NCBI GenBank assembly: GCA_030704615.1
Contig: CM060733.1
Location: 30,814,001 to 30,878,000, forward strand
DNA from: Takakia lepidozioides
Taxonomy: Eukaryota; Streptophyta; Takakiopsida; Takakiales; Takakiaceae
DNA length: 64,000 nucleotides
Direction: 5' to 3'
Made by a program: the position numbers and the translations under genes. The notes beneath the pieces were generated by a model. It was not told where the DNA came from. It ran no database searches and saw nothing but the letters and a program-made list of their open reading frames with translations. Shown here one piece after another: positions 12,297-23,700 of the stretch (the stretch's first letter is position 1; every line of letters begins with the position of its first letter).

Positions 12297-13402
12297 TGTA
12301 AAGAGTTGCAGTTGGACACCCAATCTGTCTCCCTCTCTCTCTCTCTGGCCACAAGGCTACGGCAAACAAAGTCTTATGAGTACATTCTCTCTCTCTCTCT
12401 CCCTCGTTGGACTATGCTTTCAAGGGTATACCATAGCCAATGTTACAAGAATGGTCACCTTGTTCCACTTTATTTCAAGATTTCGTCAGTGAAGGCAACT
12501 TGGGAACACTAGAGTGCCTTTATCTGTCTCTCTGGCTTCAGTCCTAAGTACCCTGGTGGGCTGAACCACTGCCACCCGTTCCAGGGACCTAAACTCATGC
12601 GGGAGGACGACTGTCATCCAAAGTTGGAGAAAGAGCTAAAAGTTGAAGAAAGAGCTAGAAGTGTTTCCGGTTACTCAGAGACGTGTGAAGGAAAGTGGGG
12701 CAAAGATCTCCAGCACTTGTCGGGAAGGTGAAACGTAAAGCCACCAGGATGTCTGAAATTAGTCAGATGTGCCTCAATACCCTCGCCAATGGACTTGACC
12801 GTAACATACAGGGAATCCTTGCAGAGCTCCTCCGGCAACCTTGCCACCCTCAACCACACATTCATGGCTTCCTGAAGCTCCAGGATCTGGAAAATTGAAA
12901 TCTCTGCAGAATGATTCTTCTGAACCTGCTCCCGCCACTGATCCCACCATGAGCAGGCGCCTCTTGTTTTCAAGAAGACAGAAGAGAAGCAACGATCAAT
13001 TGGGCATTCCAATGATTGTAAGCAAACCACTTGCACGGTTTATGTATCTATATAGTTGCATTTTGTGCAGATATGCACTAAGTATGCTTGATGGGGAAAG
13101 TGCTCTGGTAGAATTGCAACGCCAGACGGAATCCATTGTCAAGGATCGCATCACACTTATGTTATTATAGGAGAACAATAGGAATAACGTAAAAACTAAG
13201 GCCACAAAGGGGGAGTCCCAGTAGTATGAGCCTGAGTGGTTATGGGCGAGTACCAATGAAGCACCTTGGTCCTGGTTCTTTACCCTACACATACTTAAAG
13301 AACGTGTGCCCAGTAGGGACTTGGGACCCACTCAAGATATACATATACTCAAGATAGAAGGTCGTAAGGAGTGTGAAGCGCGCGCCATCCACAGAGCCAG
13401 CG
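12297..13402. other. Intergenic: PGAP1 3' flank, LINE-B tail, possible retroelement scrap
   Basis: Right after the PGAP1 stop comes a CT-rich stretch and, at 12341-12402, the terminal block of the LINE-B family in plus orientation followed by (CT)n. From about 12671 to 13036 the minus strand has an open frame containing VWLRVARLPEELC, which loosely recalls the DUF4283 region of plant retroelement polyproteins. I could not confirm that. No canonical AATAAA was found close to the PGAP1 stop. The rest holds nothing I recognise. Confidence 0.4.
12341..12402 (+). repeat. LINE-B 3'-end fragment with CT tail
   Basis: The block GGCCACAAGGCTACGGCAAA, then a conserved stretch ending in TTATGAGTACA and a CT dinucleotide run, matches the ends of LINE-B copies at 60441-60510 and (reverse strand) 21300, 28446 and 39880. 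It is a severely 5'-truncated copy lying within about 45 bases of the PGAP1 stop, so it probably sits in the 3' UTR. Confidence 0.7.
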
Positions 13403-14197
13403 ATGGACGCCATAGCTGCAACCAGCCTGTGCCCTCTCGCACAGCCTTCTAAACCGCTGGTGCCTTCATCACTACATTGTTGGGCGACCAGGTTTCGTTT
13501 GTCTTATGGTACTCTAGCTCCATCTAGGCGTAAAGGAAGCTCACAAAAGTGCAGTACTGAGAGGGTTCGCTGTGGACACGTCCCAGAGTCTAGTCAATGG
13601 GATACTCCTCCATTGCAAAGGAGAGAGGCGATCAGCCAAGCCTTGTTAGCGGTGGTGCTCTCCACTCTCCCTCTTCCTGCACAGGGGGTCACAGAAGTAG
13701 ATGCTGGAGCAGAGTTCAAGCTTTATGAGGATCCCGGTGATAAATTCTCGCTCTTGGTACCACAGAAATGGTCAAGAGGGGAGGGTCGTGCATCAGGGCA
13801 AAGGAAAGTGACAGCTTTTTTCCCTTCAAACGACTCTTTCACAAATGTGAATGTGGTCATTACGGGCCTGGGAGCTGATTACACCGGCCTGGGGTCCTTT
13901 GGGACTCCTGAAATGTTTGCTGAAAACCTGGTGAACAGTCTGGACAGAAGCTGGCAAAAGCCTCCGGGACAGGCTGCAAAGCTCATTGATTCTCGATCCA
14001 GAGGAGGCATGTACTACATTGAGTACACACTACAGAGGCCAGGGGAAAAGAAGTTCCGTCTTCTCTCCGCTGTTGGGATCGGCTTCAATGACTGGTACAA
14101 CCGGCTTTTTACTGTGACTGGGCAGTTCTGGGAGGAGGATGCAGACAAGTATAGAACAAGCATTGACAAGGTTATCTCTTCTTTCAAACTCACCTGA
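13403..14197 (+). CDS. PPD3: PsbP-domain thylakoid lumen protein (PPD3-like), intronless
   Basis: This is a 264-residue, single-exon protein of the PsbP/PPD family, relatives of the photosystem II oxygen-evolving subunit PsbP. The PsbP fold spans about residues 102-264, with landmarks FSLLVPQKW, VVITGLGADYT, SLDRSW, LIDSR, YYIEYTLQ and WYNRLFTVTGQF. The first 70 residues are rich in Ser, Arg and Ala, as in a chloroplast transit peptide. Then come Arg-Arg (73-74), a hydrophobic run and LPLPAQG, which looks like a Tat-type lumen-targeting signal with its cleavage site. An in-frame ATG at 13373 would add ten residues; I prefer 13403 because MDAIAATS is a more typical plastid start. The PPD3 assignment rests on remembered similarity; another PPD member is possible. 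It probably acts in the thylakoid lumen, with no defined reaction. Confidence 0.85.
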   Translation: MDAIAATSLCPLAQPSKPLVPSSLHCWATRFRLSYGTLAPSRRKGSSQKCSTERVRCGHVPESSQWDTPPLQRREAISQALLAVVLSTLPLPAQGVTEVDAGAEFKLYEDPGDKFSLLVPQKWSRGEGRASGQRKVTAFFPSNDSFTNVNVVITGLGADYTGLGSFGTPEMFAENLVNSLDRSWQKPPGQAAKLIDSRSRGGMYYIEYTLQRPGEKKFRLLSAVGIGFNDWYNRLFTVTGQFWEEDADKYRTSIDKVISSFKLT

Positions 14198-16796
14198 GCG
14201 TGCAACGCGTTTTCTTCTCACGACAGTTAACACGGACTGGTGCCAGAAAGCAAGTGATGGACCTATTCGAGCAAACGATTTTACCTATAACCTTTGACTT
14301 TATCCAACTTTTCTAAATGAAAATTCGTAGTGAAAATCCCTACCTGTTGGCAGTGAAGTTAGCAGCATTCACCTTTGGATGCGGAGGAGGGGAGGTGAAT
14401 TGGAGGCACAAGCGTAGCTATAGGAAGAGCAGGTCTAAAACGCAGCCCTGCTTTGATGCTCCTCAGCGTAAACGTGGTAGTGTGTAATCTGCAGCTTAGC
14501 CTTCCTGGGTGGTGTAGCAGCTTAGCCAGCTATGTCTTGCCTGCTACACAGACTGTTATGTGCTGCTCTTTTGTTCTTCTCTCGCCTTCGCCCTGCCTTG
14601 TTTTATGGCCTGTATAGGGCTAGTCGTTCTCTCTCTTGGTCACTTTAGAATAGCTTCTTGCTGGTCCTGCTGCTGCATCCAGCTCAAGCTGGTTCTGAAT
14701 CTGCTTCTAGTTCTCTTCTCTGTCTCCTCGCTTGTTCTCTGGCTCGGAGTGGAACCTTGTTACTAAGCCTTCATGGCCTTATGTAAGGTTATTTTTTCCT
14801 TACCTATTAATAAAGTCTTACAGGGCTACAATCCCCCTGTTCTCTAAAATTAAAAAAAAACACAAATCGTTTTATCAGCCTTCATGGCCCTTCGCAAGGT
14901 TGTTTTTTCCTTACTTCCTCTATGTAATCGGACATTTTCGTCCAGTATCTATAAAGCTTTAATATTTGCATGAAATCCTTATCCCTCTAGACTTCGGGAT
15001 GGGAAAGTCCAAACCAACTCAGTGTTCAAATGTTGAACTGACTGGATTTTCTGCAACATGGTGGTGGAGAAAAATAAATAAAACTAAAAACCAGCTCCAG
15101 CAAGCAGAACTTCCTCGAGTGGGTCGGGAGCATGCCAACATAAAGCACAGCCAGTTCAAGTCCATGCCCAATTAACATCCAACAAGCTTCAGACACAAAG
15201 GGCCATCCAGAAGAGAGAAGCAAAGGGATCCTTGAGCCGGCCATTCCGGAGAGAAAGGATCCTTAATGACCCGGGATGCACAGTCATTAAACACCTCTCC
15301 CTCCATTCTGTCTCACACAAATGCTCCCAATGGCAGGTCTGTGGAACCTATAGTATGATGTGGACGTCAACAACTAAATTCACTCCCCTGACAGTTGTCG
15401 TCAGGGAGCATCATAGCATCAGTGGAGTACTCGAGTTATTATCCTCGGCCTGTGTTGTCCATTGAAATTCATATGTATAGGATAGTGTCTTTCTCTCTCT
15501 GTTGTTGTCTTCGGATGGTGGATTTTCATTTCTAAGGCGCGTAAGAACAGTCATCATTCGGTTGGCTAACATCTGCAAATCTCAAGCAGGCTTGCAAACA
15601 GAGAAAAAACCAAAGCTAGAGGAGTTTCTTGACCTAGCAACATGTCCCATGGAAACTGTGTATGACTCAAATATCCATCCCTCCACCTTCAAAGGCTTTC
15701 AGTTCCCTGTATTTTTGTCTGCTAATCGCTTTGCTTTCATGAGCCTACTCTTGTAGAAAGTCTGTTGCTAGCAAAAGAAAAATTTCCGTGTGACAGGAAT
15801 ATCCCTTCCAGTGGTGTGGTTCAGGGTCTTTGGCAGAAAAAGAAAGATAGACACAGAGGTACTCATTTAAATGTCTGTAAACTAGTTGCCCTAGACCCCA
15901 TCATCAATGAGAGAGGATGAGAGAGGCTTTGGCCTATCATGTAATAGTTCCATGCAAAAAACTAGCAAGCAAATCGCCCACGAAAATGGTGAACTTAACA
16001 TACCCCACATTTGGTATGGCCCATGATGGAGATGCCAAGCAGGCTGTTCTGATTGACAAGAGATTGGAACCCTTGTAGGACAACCCGACACCACTCCCAG
16101 TGTGTTATCCAATTCAAATGTATAAGTTTAAAGAACTTATCACAAGTAGTCTCTGAAATTCTTCAAAACTATAACAATCACATGTTGCACCTCACTATTC
16201 AAACTCAGGCAGGCTGCAAACAACCCTACTTTAGTGACAGTTGAATTATGTGAAGTGTCTGCAAGTGGGCAGTTAGATGGATGTAAATGACAATTGTCAC
16301 TGATACAAACTCCTACATCAACCTCCATGTTCCTGGGGGACCAAGAGTAAAACTCACACTAAATCAGACAATTTTTTTGCACACAAACAAGGTGTATATC
16401 CCTTCCCCAACTACGCATTGCACAGGTAAATCTTGCTGCCCAAAATCATGTGGAAAGTTCTCACAAGATAGCCTTTAACTCTCTTAACTCTGCGACTCTT
16501 AGCCAGAGATACAATGTACGTGCTGCTGTGTTTTGACAAGAGAGAGAGAGAGAGAGAGAATACAGTCTCACAGCATTTTCTACAGGAAAATGGTTACTAT
16601 ACTATACCGACATCAATTTTTATGAAAAGAGAAAAGACACAACAGATATAATATCTAAATCCAAAACCCTTGTAACCTGCCAAATGAAGTGACCTTATGT
16701 ACTACATAAGATTAGGTCTTGGTGCACAGTTTCAGAGTACACCATAACAGTAGGCACTAATTTAAACATCAACCAGGCCTGACCAGGAATTTCAGG
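14198..16796. other. Intergenic between the PsbP-domain gene and the isomerase gene
   Basis: No coding exon is supported. An AATAAAG at about 14807 could serve as a distal poly(A) signal. A 37-base stretch at 14767-14803 recurs, slightly diverged, at 14879-14915, both containing CCTTCATGGCC and TTTTTTCCTTAC. A GA dinucleotide run sits at about 16541-16559. The rest shows no recognisable structure. Confidence 0.4.
16541..16559. repeat. (GA)n microsatellite
   Basis: About nine consecutive GA units are visible directly in the sequence. Confidence 0.8.
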
Positions 16797-18257
16797 TTAG
16801 GCTGGTGATGCAATCATACCAGTACTCCGAGCATAGGCAAAAATACCACCTGCATTGATTACTGGGCCAGCCTCTCCAATTGCCTTCAGAGTATACTGCT
16901 TGCCCGTGGTGTGGTTCACCATCACATCATGCTCAAGATCCACAGTCACATAATCACCAGTTCGATTCTCTTCACATAGTCTGCCCTCGGATTCAACTGG
17001 GTATAGCTCTCCAGTTGCAACTGAATTCCGAAAGAAGATTCTGGCATATGATTCTGCCACCACTGCCCGCACACCAGCTGCCCCCAGTGCCACTGGTGCA
17101 TGCTCTCTGCAGGCAAAGTACTTATACACACTGAGCATTTTCTCATAGAGCTTTTTCTTCAGATCATGATAGAGACAGAGAATCAATGTTGTATTTATCA
17201 TAAACAGCTGGCACACTCTAAGAGTCCCATCAAATAAGTGTATCCCTAGTGGAGAGATGGCAGGTGGTATATTGTACTCGCACATCTGTATTATTGGAAA
17301 GACAAGCACTACCAAGACTCGAAGTTTCGTGGGGGAATCAGCTATTCGGGTGGACACCAACAACCAATACATTGCTAGGGCACCGTTGTATCGGTTGATA
17401 TTTATTGACGCTGGTGTGATACTTGCAATGACTACTCCCTCAATTTGGCATGGGGCATACGCCCCATGCTTGACTATCTTGCGAAGCACCCAATGTATGC
17501 CCTCGGAACACTAGTGAGCTCACTCACCCTCTCCATGCAATTCCAAGGCCAAGGAAAGGCAGCCGACACTGAACCAGAATGAAACCACTTGAGCAAGGAT
17601 GGTAGATGATTGCCAGAGAGCGTCGACTGTATAGAGTGTTTGGAAAAATAAAATTTTCAGAAGAAAGGAGAGTGACAAATGTTACCTGGAGGACCCACAC
17701 CCAAAATTGGCACCTCCAATGACCACCTTATACTCTGTCTTCATCTTCCCTTCTTCAATAAAACGGCCCCACCGAGCGGGCAGGCCTATCATGGCATAGC
17801 TCCCAAGCTTTTCATATTCTTCAGGCTTAGAAGGAACAAGCGTCAAGTACTCAGCAGGGATGATTTGATCTGTGTCAATGTTGTCCCCCACAACGAAGCA
17901 TCGCCCATGAATTGCCTTGCTACCGACCTCCACATTCTCCTCTGGTGTTGCCTCGCTAACTTGTGCGCGAGGCTTTCCATCAAATCTGGCAGGCTTCCCC
18001 TTGAAAACAGCTGCGTCTCCCGCCTTGCCCCCCTCAAATTGCAAACTGTTGCTCCACATACAGCTGCCAATGGAAGCCGTATCGTTAGCTTTCTTGGTCG
18101 TAGAACGGACGGCCATGCAACGACCTGAGACGAAGGCCGAGCTTGACGCAGAGGGAGCTACTGCTGGGTAGGTCGAGAAAGATGATGCGTGTCCTGCAAT
18201 GGGACTGCAAGAGGACGCCATTCGCATCACCGGTGCGGCAGCCATGGCTGTGGGCAC
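16797..18257 (-). CDS. LEUD: 3-isopropylmalate dehydratase (isopropylmalate isomerase) small subunit, two exons
   Basis: The small subunit pairs with a 4Fe-4S large subunit to convert 2-isopropylmalate to 3-isopropylmalate in plastid leucine synthesis; in some plants it also serves methionine chain elongation for glucosinolates. Exon 1 is 17686-18257 and exon 2 is 16797-17106, giving 293 residues. The swivel-domain signatures are all present: VVGDNIDTDQIIPAEYL, YEKLGSYAMIGLP, NFGCGSSREHAP (substrate loop), ESYARIFFRNSVATGELYP and GGIFAYAR. The first 90 residues are Ala/Ser-rich with few acids, as in a chloroplast transit peptide. The 579-base intron falls inside the Arg codon of GSSR|EHAP. 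The first ATG is at 18257; a second in-frame ATG follows four codons later and could also be used. Confidence 0.95.
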
Positions 18258-19035
18258 CGAGCAAATCCTCGCAGGAGATGAAAGGAGGAACCAAGAGCTC
18301 GATACAAGTGGGCGGTATGAGAGTCTGATAGAAGTTTAGACCTTAGACCGCATACGAGCACTTAATTAAGCGCTTGAGCTTCATGGCAAAATCCAATCTT
18401 AGGCAAGACCATCAGTCCAGTTCAACCCTTTCGCCCGCGAATTTTCGGTAGCCACGTCCTAACGACGCTGGCTCCTTGGTCCCCCACTAGATCTATGGAT
18501 CTTTGTGCTTACGTGGGTTAAGCTTTGAACGATTAATTTCATAAGTTTTTTCGCGTGAGCATGCTTTTCAGATAGTTTTATATTTCCGCGTGAGCACATT
18601 TTGGTTTTGCTATGGCATATTCTTTGGATTCTTGGGAAATATACGGAATACGTCTCTGTGCTTGCGTGCTCACACACTACCCAACCTCCAATTAGGGTTT
18701 CACGCATTTCTGAAGAGTTCGGTCAATCATACATGGGAGGATTTCTTTTCTGAACATCCTCCGTGACGGAAATACCACCCGAGCTCCTTCCATGTTGTCA
18801 AACCCGACGAAAAGATGATGTCCAGGTCGGGTTTTGAAGCTCGGTCGGCCCTTGTATGTGCAACCCCGACCCCAAACCCTATATCGGGCGCAACACTGGT
18901 GTTTAGGGTCATGCCAGGTATCAACTAGGGTATTAATGAACCGACCCGGTTAGCATCTACTTTTGTAATAGTAATACTAGGATCAAGAACCGGACCCATT
19001 TTTATTTTCTTTGGAAAACCAGGTATACTTACTTA
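18258..19035 (-). promoter_or_regulatory. Upstream region of the isomerase small-subunit gene
   Basis: This is the 5' flank of the minus-strand isomerase gene. A small inverted repeat near 18796-18841 has CAAACCCGAC and GTCGGGTTTTG arms flanking about 25 bases. No clear TATA box was found on the minus strand. The far end (about 18930-19035) is AT-richer and leads into the MITE. Promoter limits cannot be set from the sequence. Confidence 0.35.
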
Positions 19036-19368
19036 GAGCATCTCCACCGGGGGTCCCTAAATGCCCTGGCAACGGGGCAAAGGAGCCCCCGGCCCTGGTA
19101 TCCACACCCCGGGGCCGTACTTTCGTGCAGGATATAGCTCTAGACCCCTCTAGACCCGGCCGTTGGAGCAACTAAAAACATGACTGCCTGCATTTATGGC
19201 GTTAGGGATAGGCGGCGTCTGTCTAGGTGGTCCCTCCGGAGCAAGGCACGTCAGCCAAAAAGACGTGCAGGATAGTTTGATGGGGTTGCCGCTGGAAGAG
19301 GGGAGTGTTGGAGGCCGCTGGAGATTACCGCTGCAATGTTGTTTGGTGTACCCCCAGTGGAGATGCTC
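19036..19368 (+). mobile_element. PIF/Harbinger-like MITE, copy 1 (333 bp)
   Basis: The element begins GAGCATCTCCACCGGGGGT and ends with the inverted form ACCCCCAGTGGAGATGCTC. It is flanked on both sides by TTA (19033-19035 and 19369-19371), the 3-bp target duplication typical of PIF/Harbinger elements. There is no transposase frame inside. The interior is GC-rich and near-identical, in reverse orientation, to copy 2 at 19634-19958. Confidence 0.85.
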
Positions 19369-19633
19369 TTATACTTATAATTTGACCCCATACTCAACCT
19401 ACCACTTTAAATTAAATTATTTATACCCGGATTGGTAACCACATGATATTACAATTGAATACCCCTTGGTTGATAACCGTCGGCAAATCCAAAATCCCGC
19501 GTCTATTGAAAACCGGCGAATATTAAAATTCTTTCTAATACTATGGAACCGGCTGGTATTGAAAAATAAAAATATTTTAGTAAAAGTAAATACCCGCCCA
19601 ACATTGGACCCCACCGTGCAAAGTAGCAAGTTA
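19369..19633. other. AT-rich spacer between the two MITE copies
   Basis: About 260 bases of AT-rich DNA with no gene or repeat that I recognise. It would be the loop if the two flanking inverted MITE copies paired. Confidence 0.5.
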
Positions 19634-19958
19634 TAGCATCTCCACTGGGGGTACACCAAACAACACTTCATCGGTAACCTCCTGCGGCCTCCAACACTCC
19701 CCCTCCCCCGCGGCAAACCCATCAAACTACCTGCAGATGTCTTTTTGGCTGACGTGCCTGCTCCAGAGGGACCACCTGGACAGACGCCGCCTTACCCTCT
19801 CGCCATAAATGCAGGCAGTCGTGTATTAGTCGCTCCAGCAGGTACCGGCCAGGCCTAGAGGGCTTGTATCCTGCACGGAGGTACACCCCGGGGGTGCGGA
19901 TACCAGGGCCGGGGGCTCCTTTGCCGTTGCCGGGGCATTTAGGGACCCCCGGTGGAGA
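19634..19958 (-). mobile_element. PIF/Harbinger-like MITE, copy 2, inverted relative to copy 1
   Basis: The left end is TTA followed by TAGCATCTCCACTGGGGGT, one base off copy 1. The interior matches the reverse complement of copy 1 with scattered substitutions; for example both share the TGTTGGAGGCCGC segment. The right end reads ACCCCCGGTGGAGA and then departs from the expected terminus, so the last bases and the right TTA are lost or overwritten. Confidence 0.8.
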
Positions 19959-19974
19959 GCATCTCCACGGTGTC

Positions 19975-20707
19975 ATGGTACCTGCCCAAAAACTACAATC
20001 GAGCGTGGCGGGGTTGCTTCACGGTTGCCCCTCAGCCCCGGTAGAATTGCTGCAGGCCCCCGCCACAAATCTGCCTGGGTCCCAACCACTCTACATTAAA
20101 TTTGTGAGGTCAAGAGATATGATGTCATCGGTCAACGCTCCAAAATCGGGCGGCGGACCTGCCTCCGGGCTATCTCTGCCCGGTCTGCTACCGTCCCAAC
20201 CGTGAAGTGCCAACCAAACCGTCCTTGTAAAAAATGCTGGTCACCTCGCTGGTCACCCCTGTAACCATAACCAGGGTATATAAAGTTTGACGGGCCCTCC
20301 TCACCATGGACTTTTACCTGCTATTGGGAGTTCATTTTTGGGATGACCTGTTGAGCAGGTCTCTTTCTTCCCGCCTTTTTCTCTTTTCTCTCCTCCTTCA
20401 TTGAACCGACCTACCTATAAGGGCAGGTTTCTCCCTTAGGCCGGCAAAGGGCCGGGGTCTTCTCTCTTCACATCATTATTGCATTTCAACACCTCACACA
20501 CTCCATTGCATGGTTTGATACATAATCCACAATCTCACACACTCATACCTCACAACAATTCCTGGCCAGCGAAGGCATACAAGTTCCTCTCTCGCTCTCG
20601 TGATCAACTAAACTGCAGTTGTCTGGGTAGAGTGAACACCAGCACTGCCGCCAGTTGTGGGTTGCAATGTATTTCCTCCCACCAAAGACAAATCTCCATT
20701 TGATGTA
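19975..20707. other. Intergenic 3' flank of the dynein gene; possible solo LTR, weak
   Basis: TATATAAAG lies at about 20276-20284 and is followed by pyrimidine-rich sequence, as in the U3-R part of some LTRs, but I could not find matching TG...CA ends or a target duplication. No coding exon was seen. The dynein stop codon is at 20708-20710 on the minus strand, so the dynein 3' UTR must lie here. Only a weak AATAAT-type poly(A) signal is visible, near 20490. Confidence 0.3.
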
Positions 20708-23700
20708 TCAATCGCTGAGAGAGAGAATCATGGCCACGCCCCTACGCACCCAGTATTCATTGGGTTTGTCTGATGGCAACTCCACATTCATAACGAAGTT
20801 GGAAGAGTGGCCAGTGGTGGCAAGCACACCACGCCGCTCAGCTGTCCGGTAAATGGGGCACAAATAATTTGGAAACTGTCTCTTCTTGGATGCCTCGGTT
20901 GGCTGTAGCCAAAGCATGGCAGCTGCTGAATGAAGCACCTTCGGAAAAGACTCAGCCAGCATCATCTTATCATCATCCCACCTCGCTCCTTCTAAAAACA
21001 TGCCGTAGACATAGCATCCGTCATCGGGTTTGGTTCCATAATCTCCTTTCTTGGGCAAGGTCAGAAACTGGAAGATAACGGTGTCGATGGGTATTCTGTA
21101 CTTTCGGGCGTAATTCTGAAGAACACCTGTCATATGAGGTAGAGAGCATCCTTTCAGTATTCTTAACCCTTACTTCGTTTTGGCATTGGAGAACAAGGAT
21201 GAGAAGAGGGGAATCAAAGATGACATACTTGTAATAATGTGCTTGCAGAAACCTTACAGCCCCTATTCGAGTTTGAGTGAGCCCAAGACGAGGGAGAAAA
21301 GATTGTACTCATAAGACGTTGTTTGCCGTAGCCTTGTGGCCATTGACCCCGCGCCCAGTTTGAGCGGGAACAAAAGGGACAGAAACTACCTCTGTCAGGG
21401 GCTGACGTTGGTAGTAAGACTTACCACCATATAAAGAATTAATCCGGGTTTTCCAGATATCCTCTAGAAATCCCTTCACACAAGCATCAATCTGCTGTGT
21501 GTGATTTGCCCAAAAACTAGGCCTCAGGAGGGCCTGGGGTTTCAGCCTCGAGACTTTCAAAGTTGGTAAACAGGGGTACAGGCACAATTCCCTTAATAGA
21601 TTTGAAGAGAGCGTCTCTTTGGTGAGAGAACCCCGGACAGTGTATCAGAAAATGAATACTGTCTTCAGATTGCCCACACAACGGGCAATTGCACTCTCCC
21701 TTTCCTCTCTGCTTCTGTTTGCTGTTCAAAGGTAGGCTTCCTGCCCTGAGTTTAAATTTCAGAGTGCCGAGAGTGGGTAGACCCTTGAATTCATCCAAGA
21801 TGTCCTTCCCCATGTCACAGACTGGAAACAAGTTCAGGGAAGTTGTCTGCCTAACTTCATTTTCATCAGACAATCTCATGGCAACAGACATGGCTGAGGA
21901 CACTACAGCCTCTAAGTCAGATTTATCCAGCAGGGTCAAGACTTGCGGATCCAGGTCCAGGTCCTTGAGGATCTCTTCTACTCTCTTCTGCCAGGTGGAA
22001 AAGAAAAGAAATGAAAAGAAATGGTAATGTATAACGTCCACGGAAAGCTGAAAGAGCTTATGCGCCTGAGAGAACATTGGAATTGTATAACCTCCCACAA
22101 TAGAAATCTTGTTCAATTGTTGAAATTTCATTAGCTAGCATCGTTGAACTCAGGTGCTGGTGACAACAATCGATCCATGCTAAATTTAGATGACATCAGA
22201 TTTTCTCATGATAGCATAGGTGGATACCGGCAGAGAAGACAATACCTGTTAGGAAAGCATGTGTGAAGTAAAACCCACTAATCCAAAAACACGGTGCGGG
22301 TCCGTCGTCAAACCACTTTTGCAGCATAGCTAATCGTTCAAGCAACTCCGCAAAGTAACTTGTTATGGGCTTCATTGTCGGGTAAGAGACAGGTGCCCAC
22401 ATGGCAGGCATTTTTGCAAGGAACATACTGGTTGCAAGCTTGTCAATGTCGGCAGACATCACCACCAGTCCCCTCAGTGTCTTCTGCAGTATGGCCAGAC
22501 TGTTTCGTACTACCTGAGAGCAGAATGAGACAGTACCAGTCAATCCAAAGCCCCACAATAATGTGCCACAGAATATGAGCATTCAATCAGTCTATGTATC
22601 TTCCTCCCTCTCTCCTCTTCCTCCTCTCCAGCAACTGGGTTGTAACAAATAATCCATTCATGAGACACTGAGTGAATTAACATACATCTTAACGGAAGTA
22701 GATAAGGGGAAACCAGTTCTTTCTACAAGCAATCAGGATGGGAGGGCTAATCTAGGGTAATTCGTGAGCTGTGCCAATGTGCAACTCTCTTCTGGTATGG
22801 ATTGAATTGACGCAAGTTATCCATATATCAATGCACCTCCTGGGATTCCCCAAGGATAAAAAATATAACTACTTTTAATGATGAAAAAACAGAACCAAAC
22901 ACTATTCCAATGTGCCCCTAAAGAAAGAAAGAAACAAGTTTACTAGTCTGCCCAAAGCATGCCCCAGGGACAGAATAGGAAAAGAACCGAAGAACTACTC
23001 GAAGAGGACAGGGACAGCTGTCATGGAAAAAGTTTGATGCATAAGTCAAACACTCCCAACCTCACAATACTCAGAACTGGTAACTCTCTGTCTGTAAAGC
23101 TTCTAACTGAGCTAAGAGAAGGAAATGGAGATACAAATCTAGCTGAACATGAGCTGAAGCTTACCTCAGTGAGCCTGTTGAATCGAATCATTTCTTGGTG
23201 AAGCACTGAGTTCATACTCTCTAAATACGTGACTGGGTACTTGTAGCGTGCCAGTTCCACATCAAAGGCAGCTGGGAGCTTAGTGGCAAACTCAATTGCA
23301 AGATCTAGAACCACTTCTTCTCTGCTCTTCCCACCAGCACTTGCTGCATTACTCTGTTGAACCAAATTAAAAAGACCTCCCCTCAGCAACAAGGAGGCAT
23401 ACACACGTGCATGCATGCACACATTATTCCAGCACTGCTCAGCACTCTAACCTTGAGCTTGCAGCAACAGAAATGGGTTGTGCACTGCCATTCACATTGT
23501 TGAGAAAAGGAAAGAGGGCACAAAGAGGTAAACCTGGGTGGCTTGGACTGCCATTAATATCTGGTTCGCTTCTTGCTGATCTTTGGTAATGTCAGCATTC
23601 TCATGCAGCCCAAACACTTCTGGCTTTGCAATGCTTGGAAGCTCTTTGATGAATTCGATGTAGTCCGTATACTTAGCATCCGGAGGTGCATAATATATAC

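Noticed and set aside
19196-19725. Open frames in the MITE pair as genes
   Set aside because: They are mirror images caused by the inverted copies and lie inside a non-autonomous element.
20190-20700. Solo LTR with a TATA box at 20276
   Set aside because: No terminal TG/CA pair, target duplication or second copy could be found; kept only as a weak remark in the feature list.
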